From NCBI GenBank assembly GCA_028752905.1, contig JAQNBH010000009.1, positions 25,404,370-25,468,369 of the forward strand: a DNA stretch of 64,000 nucleotides. Reading direction: 5' to 3'. A model generated the notes under the pieces. That model was not told the DNA's origin and searched no databases. It saw only the letters and a program-made list of their open reading frames with translations. Shown piece by piece: positions 1 to 11,061 of the stretch (its first letter is position 1; each line of letters begins with the position of its first letter). The DNA comes from Cladorhizidae sp. MBARI D1340-BT2 (taxonomy: Eukaryota > Porifera > Demospongiae > Poecilosclerida > Cladorhizidae). A program made the translations under genes and the position numbers.

Positions 1-180
1 TGTTTTATAAGTGATAAAAAAGGTTTTGTAGAAAAGCTTCCTTACTCATATTAAATATGCAATTGTAAAGCTGGTTCTAAAATTTCTTGTAAACTAGGGT
101 TGATAGGACAACCCGTTGGGTTTATAGTTACTTATAATTATGTCTTCTACGAATGGATTTTGGTTGATTCATAAATTTAG

Positions 181-343
181 AGACTGGAAAATTTCAGCAA
201 ATCTTGTGAGATCAAAAGGATCTTCTTTGCCACAAGCCTCTGCCGCTGTGAGTCTGTTCTATTCCATTAACTTGCTTATTGATGTTGATAATTTACTCAT
301 CAGAGTGAATCCATTTCTGATGAAGAAGCCTATGAAAATCCTG
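181..343 (+). CDS. exon-pair module 0 (partial gene, Tyr-motif tail)
   Basis: Two predicted exons. The second (304-343) follows a CAG acceptor and ends at GTATGT; it is exactly 40 bp and encodes SESISDEEAYENP plus the first base of Gly. This matches the second exon of the modules at 6.3-8.9 and 42.3-47.4 kb (QSFSGEQAYEIP-like). The first exon (181-247) lies between TTTAG and GTGAGT and is 67 bp, which does not have the 2-mod-3 length of the other modules, so its start or phase is uncertain. The protein is not recognised. The acidic stretch and YENP-type tyrosine suggest a flexible tail with a possible phosphotyrosine site; this is inference. Confidence 0.45.
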
Positions 344-671
344 GTATGTTTGATTGATTATGGATGCTGTTTTTTAAAAATAATTAATGATAACAATTTT
401 CCATGGCATAACTATTTGTAAATGTAACTTTTTCCCTCATAAGTCCATTAAAACTATCATCGGTATGCAAATACAATAAGCTGTAGTTTTGTAATAGAAG
501 TAACTCATTGAGGTGAGCAAATAAAAGCTACAATGCAGACAGATTCGTAGCAAATAAATCTGTTCAGAAATCCCTCCTACCTAGAGATTGAGCATGAGTT
601 ATAGGTGGACATCCCTCACTGGATTTTTAGTGGCAGTCAAAATAATCCATGGCATTTAATCATGTATCTGA
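344..671. other. non-coding, no gene seen
   Basis: AT-rich sequence following the donor of module 0. No open exon, RNA gene or TE end recognised. Confidence 0.5.
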
Positions 672-1349
672 GGGGACAATGGCATATTTTTCCTTTTCTT
701 TTTTTTAAATTATGGTTACCACTTTAGAGCTCCGTAAATTCTGTATGTAAACTTCATTGTATGGACTTCATATATAGTTTAATTGATAGGTCTCTCTGTG
801 GGCTCTCTTTTGATACTAAATTGTTTTTATAGGTATAACTATAGCCAAGTTACTAGACCTAAAGTAGAGGGAACTTCAAAACCTGAATGCCTGAATTGGC
901 CGCATAAATATATCTCCAGATTGCAAAGTGCTAAAGATTTGAAATTAGCACCAGTGGCTAGAGGAAGCTCTACTCTATTCAACGAGTGTTTTCATTAGGT
1001 GTTAAAATGTAAGTACATGGTCAAGCGCGTGGGTGAAATGTAGCTTCCTCTAGCCACTGGTGCTAATTTCAAACCTTTAGCACTTTGCAATCTGGAGATA
1101 TTTTGTGGCCAATTTAGGCATTCAGGTTTTACGGTTCCCTCCACTCAAGGTATAGTAACGTGGCTATAGATATATCTATGAAAAATATTTTAGTATTAAA
1201 AGAGAGCACATAGAGAGACCTATCTTTTGAGGTATATATTAAAGCCATACATTAAGTTTACAGAATCTATGGAGCTCTAAAATGGTAACCATAAGTAAAA
1301 GGGAAAAAAAAAAAAAAAATACCGTTGCCCCCCCCCCCCCCCCCCCTTA
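672..1349. mobile_element. fold-back element (long inverted repeat)
   Basis: The left arm (about 672-1010) and right arm (about 1015-1349) are inverted copies of each other: the arm beginning ATGGTTACCACTTTAGAGCT near 711 recurs as its complement ending near 1283. Outer ends are GAGGGGACAATGGCAT on the left and its degenerate complement on the right, running into a poly-C tract. The same arms occur in opposite orientation at 52.68-53.07 and 56.30-56.61 kb, so this is a dispersed family. No coding capacity. The ORF at 783-998 is an arm read-through and is not a gene. Confidence 0.8.
1321..1348. repeat. poly-C tract
   Basis: Run of about 20 C at the outer edge of the fold-back element, preceded by a poly-A stretch; simple sequence. 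Confidence 0.9.
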
Positions 1350-1845
1350 GTGATTGCAAACAATTTTTTGTGTTTTATTACAATTATATATTTGTAGCTA
1401 TTACTTATTTCAATGTAAAACTTTAACAAAATTTAAGAAAAGGAATCCATTCACTAATGCCTCTTTCTCAGCAGTAAAAAAATGAGAAAAAGAATGTTCC
1501 TAGAAGCAGTCATGGTTGTTAAAAAAAAATTAAAAAAAGTTTAATCTTGGTCATTTTTACTTTTATAATGATTTTCACACTGGACATGTACAGTTTTTAA
1601 AGATCTTGAGCTTTGTGGAGCATTTTTATAATTTTTTGTTGTTTTGGAGAGCCTGCTTGCCTTCTTCCTGGCTATTGTACTTGTTAAAAATATCTCGGGG
1701 TATTTACTCCAATTCTTAATATTTCAGGATGGTTCACGTCATATTGTGAACCAGCCTTTAGAATAAAAACTATGGAGTATGAATATATCCTTAACAACCC
1801 ATTGAGTGTGAGGTGCATGTAGGCACACTTAACATACAGTATAGG

Positions 1846-2046
1846 GGTGGGGCTAAACCTAGGGCTAGAGTTAGGGCTATGGCTAGTATTATAGTTAGGC
1901 TTAGGGCTAGAGATAAGGCTAAGGTTGGGGCTGAGGTAGGGCTAAATCTAGGAGTATTGTTGGGCTTGGACTAGAATTGGGGTTAAGTCAGGGATAGAGT
2001 TAGGGCAAAGGCTAGTGCTAAAGTTAGGGCTAATACTAGAGCTAGG
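1846..2046. repeat. degenerate GGGCTA/TTAGGG-like array
   Basis: About 200 bp of imperfect hexamer-like units (TAGGGCTAGAG, TTAGGGCTA, AAGGCTAAGG). Units vary by substitutions and 1-2 base indels. A complementary short run (CTAGCCCTAGCCCTAGG) lies at about 2107-2123. It resembles decayed telomere-type repeats, but the commonest unit is GGGCTA rather than pure TTAGGG. Confidence 0.7.
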
Positions 2047-3340
2047 CATGTTGCATGATCCCACTGTAGTATTTGTGGCAAGCCTTCTATAATAGTCCTA
2101 GTTCTCTAGCCCTAGCCCTAGGCTATAAGACACAATGGTTGTCTGTCTGCATGCTAACGTATAGTTACAATTTTCTAGGTGTATATGGTGCCCTCTATGA
2201 GACAAACAGAAATTCATCACTCCCACTCCCACCCCCACCCCCTCCCATCCACACACCCCTCCAGAGAATGCTTGATCCTGCCTCTCCCTAAGTTGACCAT
2301 AATCTAAAACTCAGTTGAACCATGTATCTGCCTTAGTTTGGCTGTAATGTCTGTTTTAAAGTTTTGGGCCATTGACTAAGGACGCCCAGGGTCCAAAACC
2401 TTCCCAGTGTAGGGCAGTTCTAGACATGTGTATGGAGGCCAAAGATGGCCAAGCCTATAAACTGCATGCATGCATGCTATACACACACAAAATGCAGATT
2501 CCTATGTATTGACCTAGGAAAATTTTCTATAAAAATTTACATCAAGCTATATTGTGTGTGTGAGTGTGTATTATATTTATATTTACTTCTGTATAGACCC
2601 CAACACAAGCTTCAGTGTTTCTAGAATTACAATAACTTTTCTCAATAATCAACTACTCTCGTGTTTTGTGCTAGATGCTCTAGCATTCATCTATTGAGAA
2701 AGTTATTTAATTGCTTGTCAACAGAAAGTTCGTTGATTGCAAATTAAAATTTTTTATCTCGAATTCATTTGGATTTCGCCATCCCAAAGAAACTAATAAC
2801 TCTACTTCCTCTTGGAGCCTATACTCTCACATGGCATCTACTTGTGTATAATCCACAACGGTACTTTTCTACTTTGGTTAAGCATCAATCATGACTATAT
2901 CTCCTCCTGTTCCACACCAAATATTTCTTCCATCGCTGATGAGTTGTCTACACATGACACCCTCCAGCTCCTCTATACAGCAGTTCAAACATCCTTCATC
3001 CCTTACCTAGCCCTCTACACATAATTATGATACATACATTCATGGATTGATTGCATCTGCAGTTGGGCACTGCTTCACAAGTGGTTGTATTCATTGTCCA
3101 TATTCTTGCCCGCTAATGCTACAGGTACTCTATATAAGTACAGGTCCTCTATTGCAAAGTTGTAAAGCTGCAACTAAAGTTTCCTCTCCCACTCCCACTT
3201 TCCCTTCCTAGATTTGGGGATGTGTGTTTGGTTGGCAGTGTTTGTCTATTCTTGCCCCCATGCGGTACCTTCCTTGTATTGCTATTGTGATAAAGTCCTG
3301 CTTTTCTTTATTGTGATATTCAGCATAATAATGAATGCAT
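2047..3340. other. non-coding; homologous in part to 63.76-64.0 kb
   Basis: 2047-2330 matches the last 240 bp of the window at high identity with small indels. The rest is AT-rich with CA/TG-rich stretches. The short open frames here (2073-2291, 2812-3024) have no recognisable domain or splice context. Confidence 0.5.
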
Positions 3341-3353
3341 CGACTCACATCAC

Positions 3354-3687
3354 ATGCAACTGATTCAGTGGATTGTCCCGAAAGGAGAGGGACAAGAATT
3401 ACGACTTTATAATGAGCTAGCGGCAGATTGGAATAAAGCAGCAGAAATAATTAGTGTTACTGCGACGAGGCTAATAGCATCCATGTATATAGGCAACCCC
3501 GAGAAGTGCATGAGGGCCATCATGGAGAAATGGATGAAGAATACACCGAAAATGAATATCCAATGCACATGGAGGAGCCTGTGCAAATTGTTAGTATGCA
3601 TGGAACTTAGTGAAGTCGGTAAAAATTTTAGAGAGGCACTTTACGCTGACCTCACTGACTTGAAGGACAACTTTGAGACATCTGAAA
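3354..3687 (+). CDS. Death-domain exon (partial gene)
   Basis: Open frame of about 110 residues with the pattern of a Death-fold domain. Trp at ~25 (DWNKAAE) lies in an early helix, then PEKCMRAIMEKWMKN with the conserved Leu/Trp spacing, then TWRSLCKLLVCMELSEVGKN, which matches the family's 'TW..L...L...' helix 5-6 signature. Death domains mediate homotypic interaction in apoptosis and innate-immune signalling. A CAG precedes TGG at 3369 (possible acceptor, phase 0) and GTGAGC at 3688 is a good donor, so the terminal SELVLLCC probably is intron. This is the only clear host-type domain in the window. Whether it belongs to the same gene as the tyrosine-motif exon pairs is unknown. Confidence 0.65.
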
Positions 3688-3689
3688 GT

Positions 3690-4320
3690 GAGCTAGTATT
3701 ATTGTGTTGTTGATCTGTGCAGTAGAACCTTCCTTTCTCTTGGGCTTCTAACTATAGGAGCTAGTGATATTGTGTTGTTTATGTGTCAGTTCATCTCCCT
3801 TACCCTTGGGTTCCTAACTATGGGAGTTAGTGGTATTGTATTATTGATCTGTGCAGTGTAACCTCTCTTACACTTGGGCTCCTAACTATGGGGGCTAGTG
3901 GTATTGTGTTGTTGATGTGTCAGTGGACCTTGGGTTCCTAACTATGGGAGCTAGTGGTAGTGTGTTGCTGATGTGTGCAGTGGAACCACCATTACACTGG
4001 GCTTCTAACTATTGGAGATAATACTAATGTGTTGTTGTGTGAGAAGAACCTCCCTTAGCATTGTGCTCCTAACTATGGGAGATAGTTGATGTGTGCAGTT
4101 GAACCTCCCTCACACTTGGGCTCCTAACTATGGAGGCTAGTAGTATTGTGTTGTTGTGTGTGCAGTGGAAACTCTCTTACACTTGGGCTCCTAACTATGG
4201 GAGCTAGTTGATGTGTGCAGTGGAACCTCCCTTAGAATTGGGCTCTAACTATGGGAGCTAGTGGTATTGTATTTTGATGTATACAATAGAAACTCCCTTA
4301 CCTTGTGCTCCTAATCATAG
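3690..4320. repeat. ~68-bp minisatellite, about 8-9 copies
   Basis: Tandem units containing GGGCTCCTAACTATGGGAG, then CTAGTGGTATTGTGTTGTTG, then ATGTGTGCAGTGGAACCTCC. Copies differ by substitutions and deletions. The array starts directly at the donor of the Death-domain exon, and each unit contains a donor-like GGAGCTAGT and an acceptor-like TGTGCAG. Confidence 0.85.
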
Positions 4321-6299
4321 GACCTAGTGCATATGGGATGTGGGTTTGGCAAGACCACTTTTTACAGAGAGAATGCCACACCCACAATCATGACCTACCA
4401 AGTTCATTTGCATTTTCCAATAGGGTAAAGATTGTAGCATTGAGTATGTTCCAGAAGACTTGGTACTCTTCATAGTGGAGGCTTCATTTTGAAGACAAGT
4501 GCACTGTCATTTTGCTTGAGAGCTACAGAAATGTCTACAAAGAGTGGAACCTCTGATACTGCATTTTAAGCTAGCATATAGTCTATATATATTGTAATTC
4601 CGGAGATGCAATAGTTGCCTTCTAGCAGTATAAAGAGAGAGGGTGCCACAAGTGTTCTGTGGAGTATTATTCACTCAACCTGCTACAACATGCAATGCTT
4701 AGTCTGGGGCGGCACGGGCAAATTTGGAGTGATCTGGCTATTGTGGTAAGGAATATGATTAACACCGTGTGTTTACAGTTTGAAAATCAGTTATGTTGTC
4801 AATCTTCACAAAATTATCTGTGATCGTATTTGCTTACAAAATAATTAGTCAATAGTCAATTGCATTATATTGTCTTGCTTCATGGTTAAAATACATTCTC
4901 CTCTATGTATATACTTAAAGACCATTCGCTGGGAGCATTGGTTGCAGACATCACAAAATCAACATTTGCATAATACTCTGTATCTTACAGGTCTCCAGCA
5001 ATCCTTATACTCAAGCCATTATTTTCAATAGCTTATCCATACATTGAGGACAGAAGTAGTGTTCTATTTTTTGGCAAGCCAGTATGCTTAATTCATCAAT
5101 TATATCCTGAAAAAACTTATATCTTGGAATCATCCTTCCTCATCAGCTTATAAAAATTTCTATCACTACTGGTTGTTGTGGCCACTGATTGCACATCCCG
5201 GTCTAGCAAAGAACTTGAGGCACGAAATGATTTTCAAAATATGGTGATGGTTAGTAGCCATTGCTATGACAGAGAACTGCTAAGTATCTCACTTACATTG
5301 TGTGTTGTTGTGAAGGTAGTTAGTAGTATTCCACAGAACTCTTGTGACACTGCCTCTGTTCATGCTGCTTGAAGGAAACGATTGCATATTTCAAATTACA
5401 GAAACCTTTGGATAGCTACTAGTATATTATTACCTACCAGACTGTATGTTTGCATAAAATTATCCAGTTAGCAATTTCATACTTACATCAGAGATTAAAG
5501 CCTCATAGATTTTCCTTGTCACAAGTTTCAAGCAAAGTTAACAATGCAACCGACCTTCCAAATGAAGCCACCACTTCGAAGAGAACTATGTCACCTGGAA
5601 TGAACCTAACACTACTGTCTTTTCCATAAGGTTGCTTGGGGGAAAAAATTGCTTGGTTGCGAGGCTCATTAATTGAAAGGTTCATAGCCAGCCATACCAA
5701 AACATGAACACACGATCTCAGACTGCTGGTACTTTTCATTGCACAGCGAAGCACTAAAGGTAGAGCAGTTCAATCGCGATTGTGGACTTCCCTGGCTGCT
5801 GGGTGACCACACTTGAGAGCCTAAATTTGAACCCATGAAACCATAATTTTTCTATATTCAGTTTTTATCACCTAAAAAATGGAAAAGAAAACAAAAATTT
5901 ATATTTGTCATCAATAGCAACCTCTAGCCCTAGCCATCTACTACTCTAAAGCCCTAGCAGTTTTAGAACTTCTAACTCTTGACAACCATTACATGAATAA
6001 TTGCCGAGAAATATATATATTGAATTTTGTTTTTTATCTCTCATTTTACTCAGCTAATGATTATTGTGTATTAGTGCAAAGTTATACAGAAACTTTGAGC
6101 TCTGGACTGATAGTGTATTAGGATGTAGGTGGTGAAAAATGGAAATCATTGACCTCCTTTTAATATCATATAATTCTGACGTTCCACTCGTTCTTTATAA
6201 TATGCACTACAATTTGCTATTTACAATACTATATACAGCTGTGATTTGTTGTCCCTGCATAATATGAATGCATTCTTGGTATATTTCTTCAAACTTTAG
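4321..6299. other. non-coding block shared with 38.9-41.9 kb
   Basis: From about 4575 onward this matches 38903-39945 and then 41690-42320 of the window, including the landmark TGCCACAAGTGTTCTGTGGA (4646 and 38959). In block B the homology is interrupted by the TTAA element at 39950-41686. The open frames 5178-5372 and 5503-5754 are not conserved in frame between copies, so I do not call genes. Confidence 0.6.
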
Positions 6300-6454
6300 T
6301 TCCTACAAGTGATGGTACAAAAATTGGAACATCAGCAGGTCTTCCATTCAAAAGATCCACACAGGTGAGCTACTGTTGTGTTTGCTTGATTTAATGAATG
6401 TTTTATTTTTCAGACGCCATCCTTCCCAGAACAAGCCAGCCAGTCAGAATTCTG
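6300..6454 (+). CDS. exon-pair module A1
   Basis: Exon 1 (6300-6364, 65 bp) follows ACTTTAG and ends before GTGAGC; it reads VPTSDGTKIGTSAGLPFKR then STQ. A 49-bp intron ends TTTTTCAG. Exon 2 is 6414-6454, 41 bp rather than the usual 40, which breaks the phase and replaces the Tyr motif. Probably decayed compared with A2. Its block B counterpart is at 42319-42484. Confidence 0.5.
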
Positions 6455-6939
6455 GTATGTGTAACTTAGTTCGGAATACTGGGTTTTATTGAATGTGTTT
6501 TTTTCCATGTGGAAGGAATTGGTCCATACAATAAAAGTGCTCACAGCAAATTAATCAACAAACACAGATGATCAACAAACACAGAGGTTATATTTTTCAT
6601 CGGGTTATCCAAGATAAAGGATCTACTTTTTAGGTCTATAATTTCAAAATGAAATATGTACCAAAGGAAGTGAAACATGAAATATCGTGTCTATTCATAT
6701 CCTATTTTTCTCAGCTCATGTTCAAAGATGTAAGTCAAGAAAGTAGAGTGACTCTTACAATTTTAAGATATACTTTGCTGTTGTTTTAAATCTGTTTTAA
6801 ATGCACACAGCACTCTTTTAACACCCGTTGGGGCAAAGTGGGTATTAAAACTACACCACTCCAGTTTGGCACCATACATTGATTGTATAGTATTACACAG
6901 TATGAATGCATTCTATGATCACACATATTTTTTATCCAG

Positions 6940-7107
6940 GAGTGCCTACAAGTGCTGTTCCAAAAGTTGGCCTATCAGGAGAAGGTCTTCCAGCCACACA
7001 TGTAAGCCAACACTCTATTGTTGTGTTTGTTTGCTTAATTTAATGTAATATATTGTTAATCCTACAGGCTCAATCCTTTTCTGGTGAGCAAGCCTATGAA
7101 ATTCCTG
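6940..7107 (+). CDS. exon-pair module A2 (best-preserved)
   Basis: Exon 1 (6940-7001, 62 bp) follows TTTTTTATCCAG and ends before GTAAGC. Exon 2 (7068-7107, 40 bp) follows TAATCCTACAG and ends before GTATGT. Together they are 102 bp, or 34 codons, both ends in phase 1, so a module can be gained or lost without a frameshift. The protein reads VPTSAVPKVGLSGEGLPATH then AQSFSGEQAYEIP, with Gly codons across the joints. The Tyr in EQAYEIP resembles an SH2-type docking site. Family unknown. Confidence 0.6.
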
Positions 7108-8407
7108 GTATGTGTTACTTACTTTGCAATACTGCAATACTGCTTGTTTTAGTTGTTTGTGGGATTTTAGGTACTGTTAAAAAGATCTTCTCAGAATAAA
7201 TAAAGACATTATGTAACATCCTTGACATAAGAAGCCTAACACTCCAAAGGTTTAGCTTAATTAGAAAACCTATGATTTTTTATATTAGTGTGATGAACAC
7301 ATGCCGATAATTATGTCATATTAAATGTTGTGTCTGTTCATGTCCCATTTTTCGTGGCTTATGTCACATACATTAAAGTTTTCACTTCAGTCTGCCTTAA
7401 AGTCAGCACTTCCACATAGCAAGTGCCCATTATACAGTTTTCTCTGATCTATGATTTGACTTGTTGCTTGAAGAAACTGCCCAGTGCATAATAGGATAGC
7501 AAAGATAGCAAAGATAGAAGGTAGGATAACAATGAAAATGCATTGCTAGACTTGGATGAAGCTAAAGTTGACAACCTGGAAGCAGTTGAAGCAGAGGCAC
7601 TGGCTAGACTTTTGTTAAAACCATGAAATCCTCATCTAGAGCTAACTAACCTCTAACTTCATTACAGTGGTAACACAGGGTGTCTATGTAAAATAACCGT
7701 GCAAATTACATAACGCAAGCACCCATCCATCAGATATTCAAGGTGAGTAGCTAGTTCAACTCCCTTTATGTCCTTTAGGGTAGATATTACTGAGTGGCAC
7801 TGCAGTGGCATAAGTGCATGTGTGTACAGCCAGGTATTGCAATAGTACTCTCCATATTGGCATATTTCAAAATAGGTTGGAAAAAATCGTGTCTTAGCTG
7901 AAACTTATTTAGGCAGTTTTTTAACATCCTAAAGGTGGTTTCTTCTATTTTTGGCTCCAAATAGAATTCCAGCTTACCATGAATTCACTATGGTAGTACC
8001 TAGCAGATATAAAAAATAAACGAATTAAAACCTGGATTAATTTTTAAAATATATTTTTACCATCTATAACAAACTGAAATTGGTAAAGAACTGAAATTGG
8101 TAAAGAACTTCAACACTATAATTGACTTGTTTATGTGTGCAATATTTAGCTAAACTGAGCTCAATTGGCAGCTACATATTGCATGCTTGTAACCAGCACC
8201 ATTCTATGCTTGAATTGTTTGACTCATATTCTATTCTTGCTCGGTTGCAATGCAATAATTGTTTGTGCTCTATTAGAGTTTGATATGCTTTATTTGAGTT
8301 TCAGCTATAGAATTAAAATATATTAGAGCTGTCAGAAACAGATTTATTATCCCTACATATATAGTATGAATGCATTCTTGATTTATATTTAGATTACTGA
8401 ACTTTAG
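7108..8407. other. intronic/intergenic, shared with 43.1-45.4 kb
   Basis: Homologous to 43137-44100 and 45040-45400. Block B has an extra module and an integrase fragment here. No other gene seen. Confidence 0.5.
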
Positions 8408-8575
8408 ACCCTGGATTGCCTACAAGTGCTCGTACAAAAATTGAGACATCAGGTTATCCAAGAAAAAGATCCACACAGGTGTGCCAATCCTCTATGGTTG
8501 TGTTTGCTAGATTTAATGAATGTTTTATTTTACAGACTCTATCCTTCTCTGATAAACAAGCCAGAGATAATACTG
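8408..8575 (+). CDS. exon-pair module A3
   Basis: Exon 1 (8408-8478, 71 bp; after ACTTTAG, before GTGTGC) reads DPGLPTSARTKIETSGYPRK then RSTQ. Exon 2 (8536-8575, 40 bp; after TTTTACAG, before GTATGT) reads TLSFSDKQARDNT. Lengths 71 + 40 keep the phase-1 symmetry, but the tyrosine is lost (QARDN in place of QAYEI). Nearly identical to block B module B5 at 46562-46729. Confidence 0.55.
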
Positions 8576-8866
8576 GTATGTGTAAATTAGTTTGGAATAC
8601 TGGATAATATTTATGTGGATAGTTTTACAAAAATTGGCCCACACAATGAAAGTGCCCACATCATATAATCAAGAAACACAAGGGTTATTTTTAACCTTGT
8701 GTTATCAAGATAAAGGGATCCACTTTTTAAAGTTCTATAATTTCAAAATGAAATATAATAATATCAATTCAAATGCAATATGAAATAATGTGTCTATTCA
8801 TATCCTATTTTCATCAGCTTAGTTCAAAGATGTAAGTCAAGAAGTGATTTTTTGTTAATACTACAG

Positions 8867-8906
8867 GTTCAATCCTTTTCTGATGAGCAAGCATATGAAA
8901 TTCCTG
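8867..8906 (+). pseudogene. module A4, second exon only, donor lost
   Basis: After ACTACAG comes a 40-bp exon reading VQSFSDEQAYEIP. The donor is destroyed: CCTG is followed by ATATTGTG instead of GTATGTG as in block B (47384). The matching first exon is missing because block A lacks about 270 bp present in block B (47040-47320). This module is therefore probably dead. Confidence 0.55.
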
Positions 8907-9249
8907 ATATTGTGTTACTTACTTTGGAATACTGTTTGGGTGTTTATGGGATTTTAGGCATTGTTAACAAAACCTCTTGGAACAAATAAAGAAATTATGT
9001 TATGCCTTTGACATAAGAAGCCTGATAATCTATATGTCTAGCTAGTTTAGAACATCTGTTATTTTTTTACATCAATATGAAGACATGCAGAGAAATATGT
9101 CAAGAAAAGTTGTGTATTGATAACCCATTTTTCTCAGCTAATGTCGTGAAATTATATTTTATTTTCAGTTGGCTTGTGATTATAGTCGGCACCATCTACA
9201 AAGCAAATACCAACTTTGCAAGTTTTCTGTGATGATTTGACTGGGTAGA

Positions 9250-9662
9250 TATAGCCAAAAATATAACATGTAACAATTATGTCAAATAACAATAACAATA
9301 TGCCAAATAACATTAATAACATGTAATAATATACCAAATAACAATATAAACAATATGCCAAATAACAATAATAACATGTAACAGTATACCAAATACAGTA
9401 ACAATATACCAAATAACAATAATAACATTTAACAATATGCCAAATAACAATAATAACATGTAACAATATGCCAAATAACAATAATAACATGTAACAATAT
9501 ACCAAATAACAATAATTACATGTAACAATATGCCAAATAACAATAATAACATGTAACAATATGCCAAATAACAATAATAACATGTAACAATATAACAATT
9601 TGCCAAATACCAATAATAACATGTAACAATATGCCAAATAACAATAATAACATGTAACAATA
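9250..9662. repeat. 31-bp AT-rich minisatellite, left part
   Basis: Tandem units near ATGCCAAATAACAATAATAA + CATGTAACAAT (31 bp). Because units lack stops on the reverse strand, several frames are open and give false repetitive proteins rich in Cys, Tyr and Leu. The array continues at 10430-10510 and is interrupted by a DNA element. The homologous uninterrupted array is at 47735-48378. Confidence 0.9.
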
Positions 9663-10422
9663 GTGACACGGCATAGGGACTTTATAGAAAAAAGTAAAAC
9701 GCGAGAAAATTGAACTTTTAGTTGGGACGGTTAATTTTTAACGGCATGACATAATAATCGCTATTTTTATACCTTAAATTGAATTCTTACGTCATCATAG
9801 CGGCATGCACTAAAAAGAGTATGGAAAAATCTAAAAGTTGGTCTATGTTTCGAGTTGATTGAGTACGTATTGTGGAAGTTACAGCAAGTTAAACTGAAGG
9901 TAGTCTTTTTCTATTTTAGCTGGTCTTTCCAGAGAAGCGTGTGGAATAAACTTTAGCTACAATGGCAGAGGAGACTCCTACCTCTCCATCTAATTTCACT
10001 CTAGATAACATCTCTTCAGTCACTGAGCTAGATGGCAGTCATGAGGACAATAATGAGAAGGAAACAGTGGACGAGTTCTTCTCCACAGGTTGTGGCTGTT
10101 AGCTTGGTCCTGGCTGCTCAAGTCTTCTCTGTGGGGAGTTAGCAGTGAGGAGTTAGCAGTGACTACAAGAAATGTGTTTAGTTGCCATCTCTTTTTCTGT
10201 TTTCACTACTCACCTAGAGCCTTCAAAACCAGTAAAATCTGGATTATTACATCATTGTTTATTATTAACACCATTAATAAATTTTATATCTTAAGAATGG
10301 TAATGTATTGACCTATAATATTTTGAGAAAACATTCTTCATTATCTAAGGAATATATTTAAAAAAAGTAAAAATAAATTGAAAAAAAAATCAAAGTCCCT
10401 TGAGCATCCTATGCCATGTCAC
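9663..10422 (+). mobile_element. non-autonomous TIR transposon inside the minisatellite
   Basis: Left end GTGACACGGCATAGGGACTT at 9663; the right end is its imperfect complement (AAGTCCC ... CCTATGCCATGTCAC) ending at 10422. Flanking minisatellite resumes on both sides, and the block B array lacks the insert, so B acts as an empty site. The element carries a 46-residue ORF at 9962-10102. Ends begin GTGAC like the larger element at 18439-21060. Confidence 0.8.
9962..10102 (+). CDS. 46-aa ORF, stub of a transposase N-terminus
   Basis: ATG at 9962, stop TAG at 10100-10102. Acidic leader (ELDGSHEDNNEKETV) followed by DEFFSTGCGC. The last segment matches the TEFLLKGCGC motif at the start of the Cys-rich domain in the transposase at 19.2-20.3 kb, just before the ORF stops. 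I infer that this is the first-exon remnant left after deletion of nearly the whole transposase gene. No function is expected for the peptide. Confidence 0.5.
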   Translation: MAEETPTSPSNFTLDNISSVTELDGSHEDNNEKETVDEFFSTGCGC

Positions 10423-10429
10423 ATATTTT

Positions 10430-10512
10430 ATTATAATTATACCAAATAACAATAATAACGTAACAATATGCCAAATAGCAATAATAATATGTAACAATAT
10501 ACCAAATAACAC
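10430..10512. repeat. 31-bp minisatellite, right part
   Basis: Two to three further units (ATACCAAATAACAATAATAA) between the inserted element and the gag remnant. Confidence 0.85.
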
Positions 10513-11061
10513 CGTAGGTCTCACAGGAGATGTGGTATTCACATAAGAGCTCAGTTCTTACTTTTGGGTAGTCTTTCTGCTGATCTGCAGGCATGGAGGC
10601 GACAGCAGTAAGACCTGCACTGGAGAGGGAGCTGCGTAAGATGATGGCCCACTGATTACGTGAGCCTCAGCCATAGCCTCAAATGCCTCCAGGTAGGCCC
10701 CCATACCGTCCGTTCCTTCAGTAAACTTAGGGATGGATAGCTTTGGCATCGGAGGGGGTCGAGGTGCAGTAGGGAGAGGTTTGGACAACTCAGCCAACAT
10801 CTGCAGGAACCTCTGCTGCTCTCTCTCCTCCTGCCTAGCCTGGGCCTCCTCCCGCCTCTGGGCTTCTCGAGTCTCTCTCTCTTCCTGTTTAGCCTGGGTC
10901 TCCTCCCATTTCTGTGCCTCTTGATCTGACCGAGTCTGGTCAATTTGGATCCACTGCTGGAATAATCTGTCCATGGGATCGATAGGAAAGTTGGCCTCTG
11001 TGGTGCCCCCATGACCTCGATGGGATTCTTGGAGCATCCTTCTCTCCTTCTCCTCTGACAT
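10510..11061 (-). pseudogene. LTR-retroelement gag remnant (copy A)
   Basis: Reverse-strand ORF from ATG at 11061. N-terminal MSEEKERRMLQES, then a charged coiled-coil-like stretch of EEAQARQEEREQQRF-type repeats (residues ~45-90), a Pro-rich linker and PKLSIPKFTEGTDGMGAYLE, the typical entry into a Ty3-type gag. A frameshift near 10594 moves the continuation (DYPKVRTELLCEYHISCETY, a SCAN/gag helix signature) into another frame. The gene is then cut off by the 31-bp minisatellite, so nucleocapsid and pol are missing. It lies immediately inside the LTR and primer site. Copy B at 48.4-48.92 kb has the same truncation. Confidence 0.75.

Noticed and set aside
9152..9669. Overlapping 161- and 118-aa Cys/Tyr/Leu-rich membrane-like ORFs
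   Set aside because: All are read-through of the 31-bp minisatellite; several frames open at once and no start context. Same at 47671-48415.
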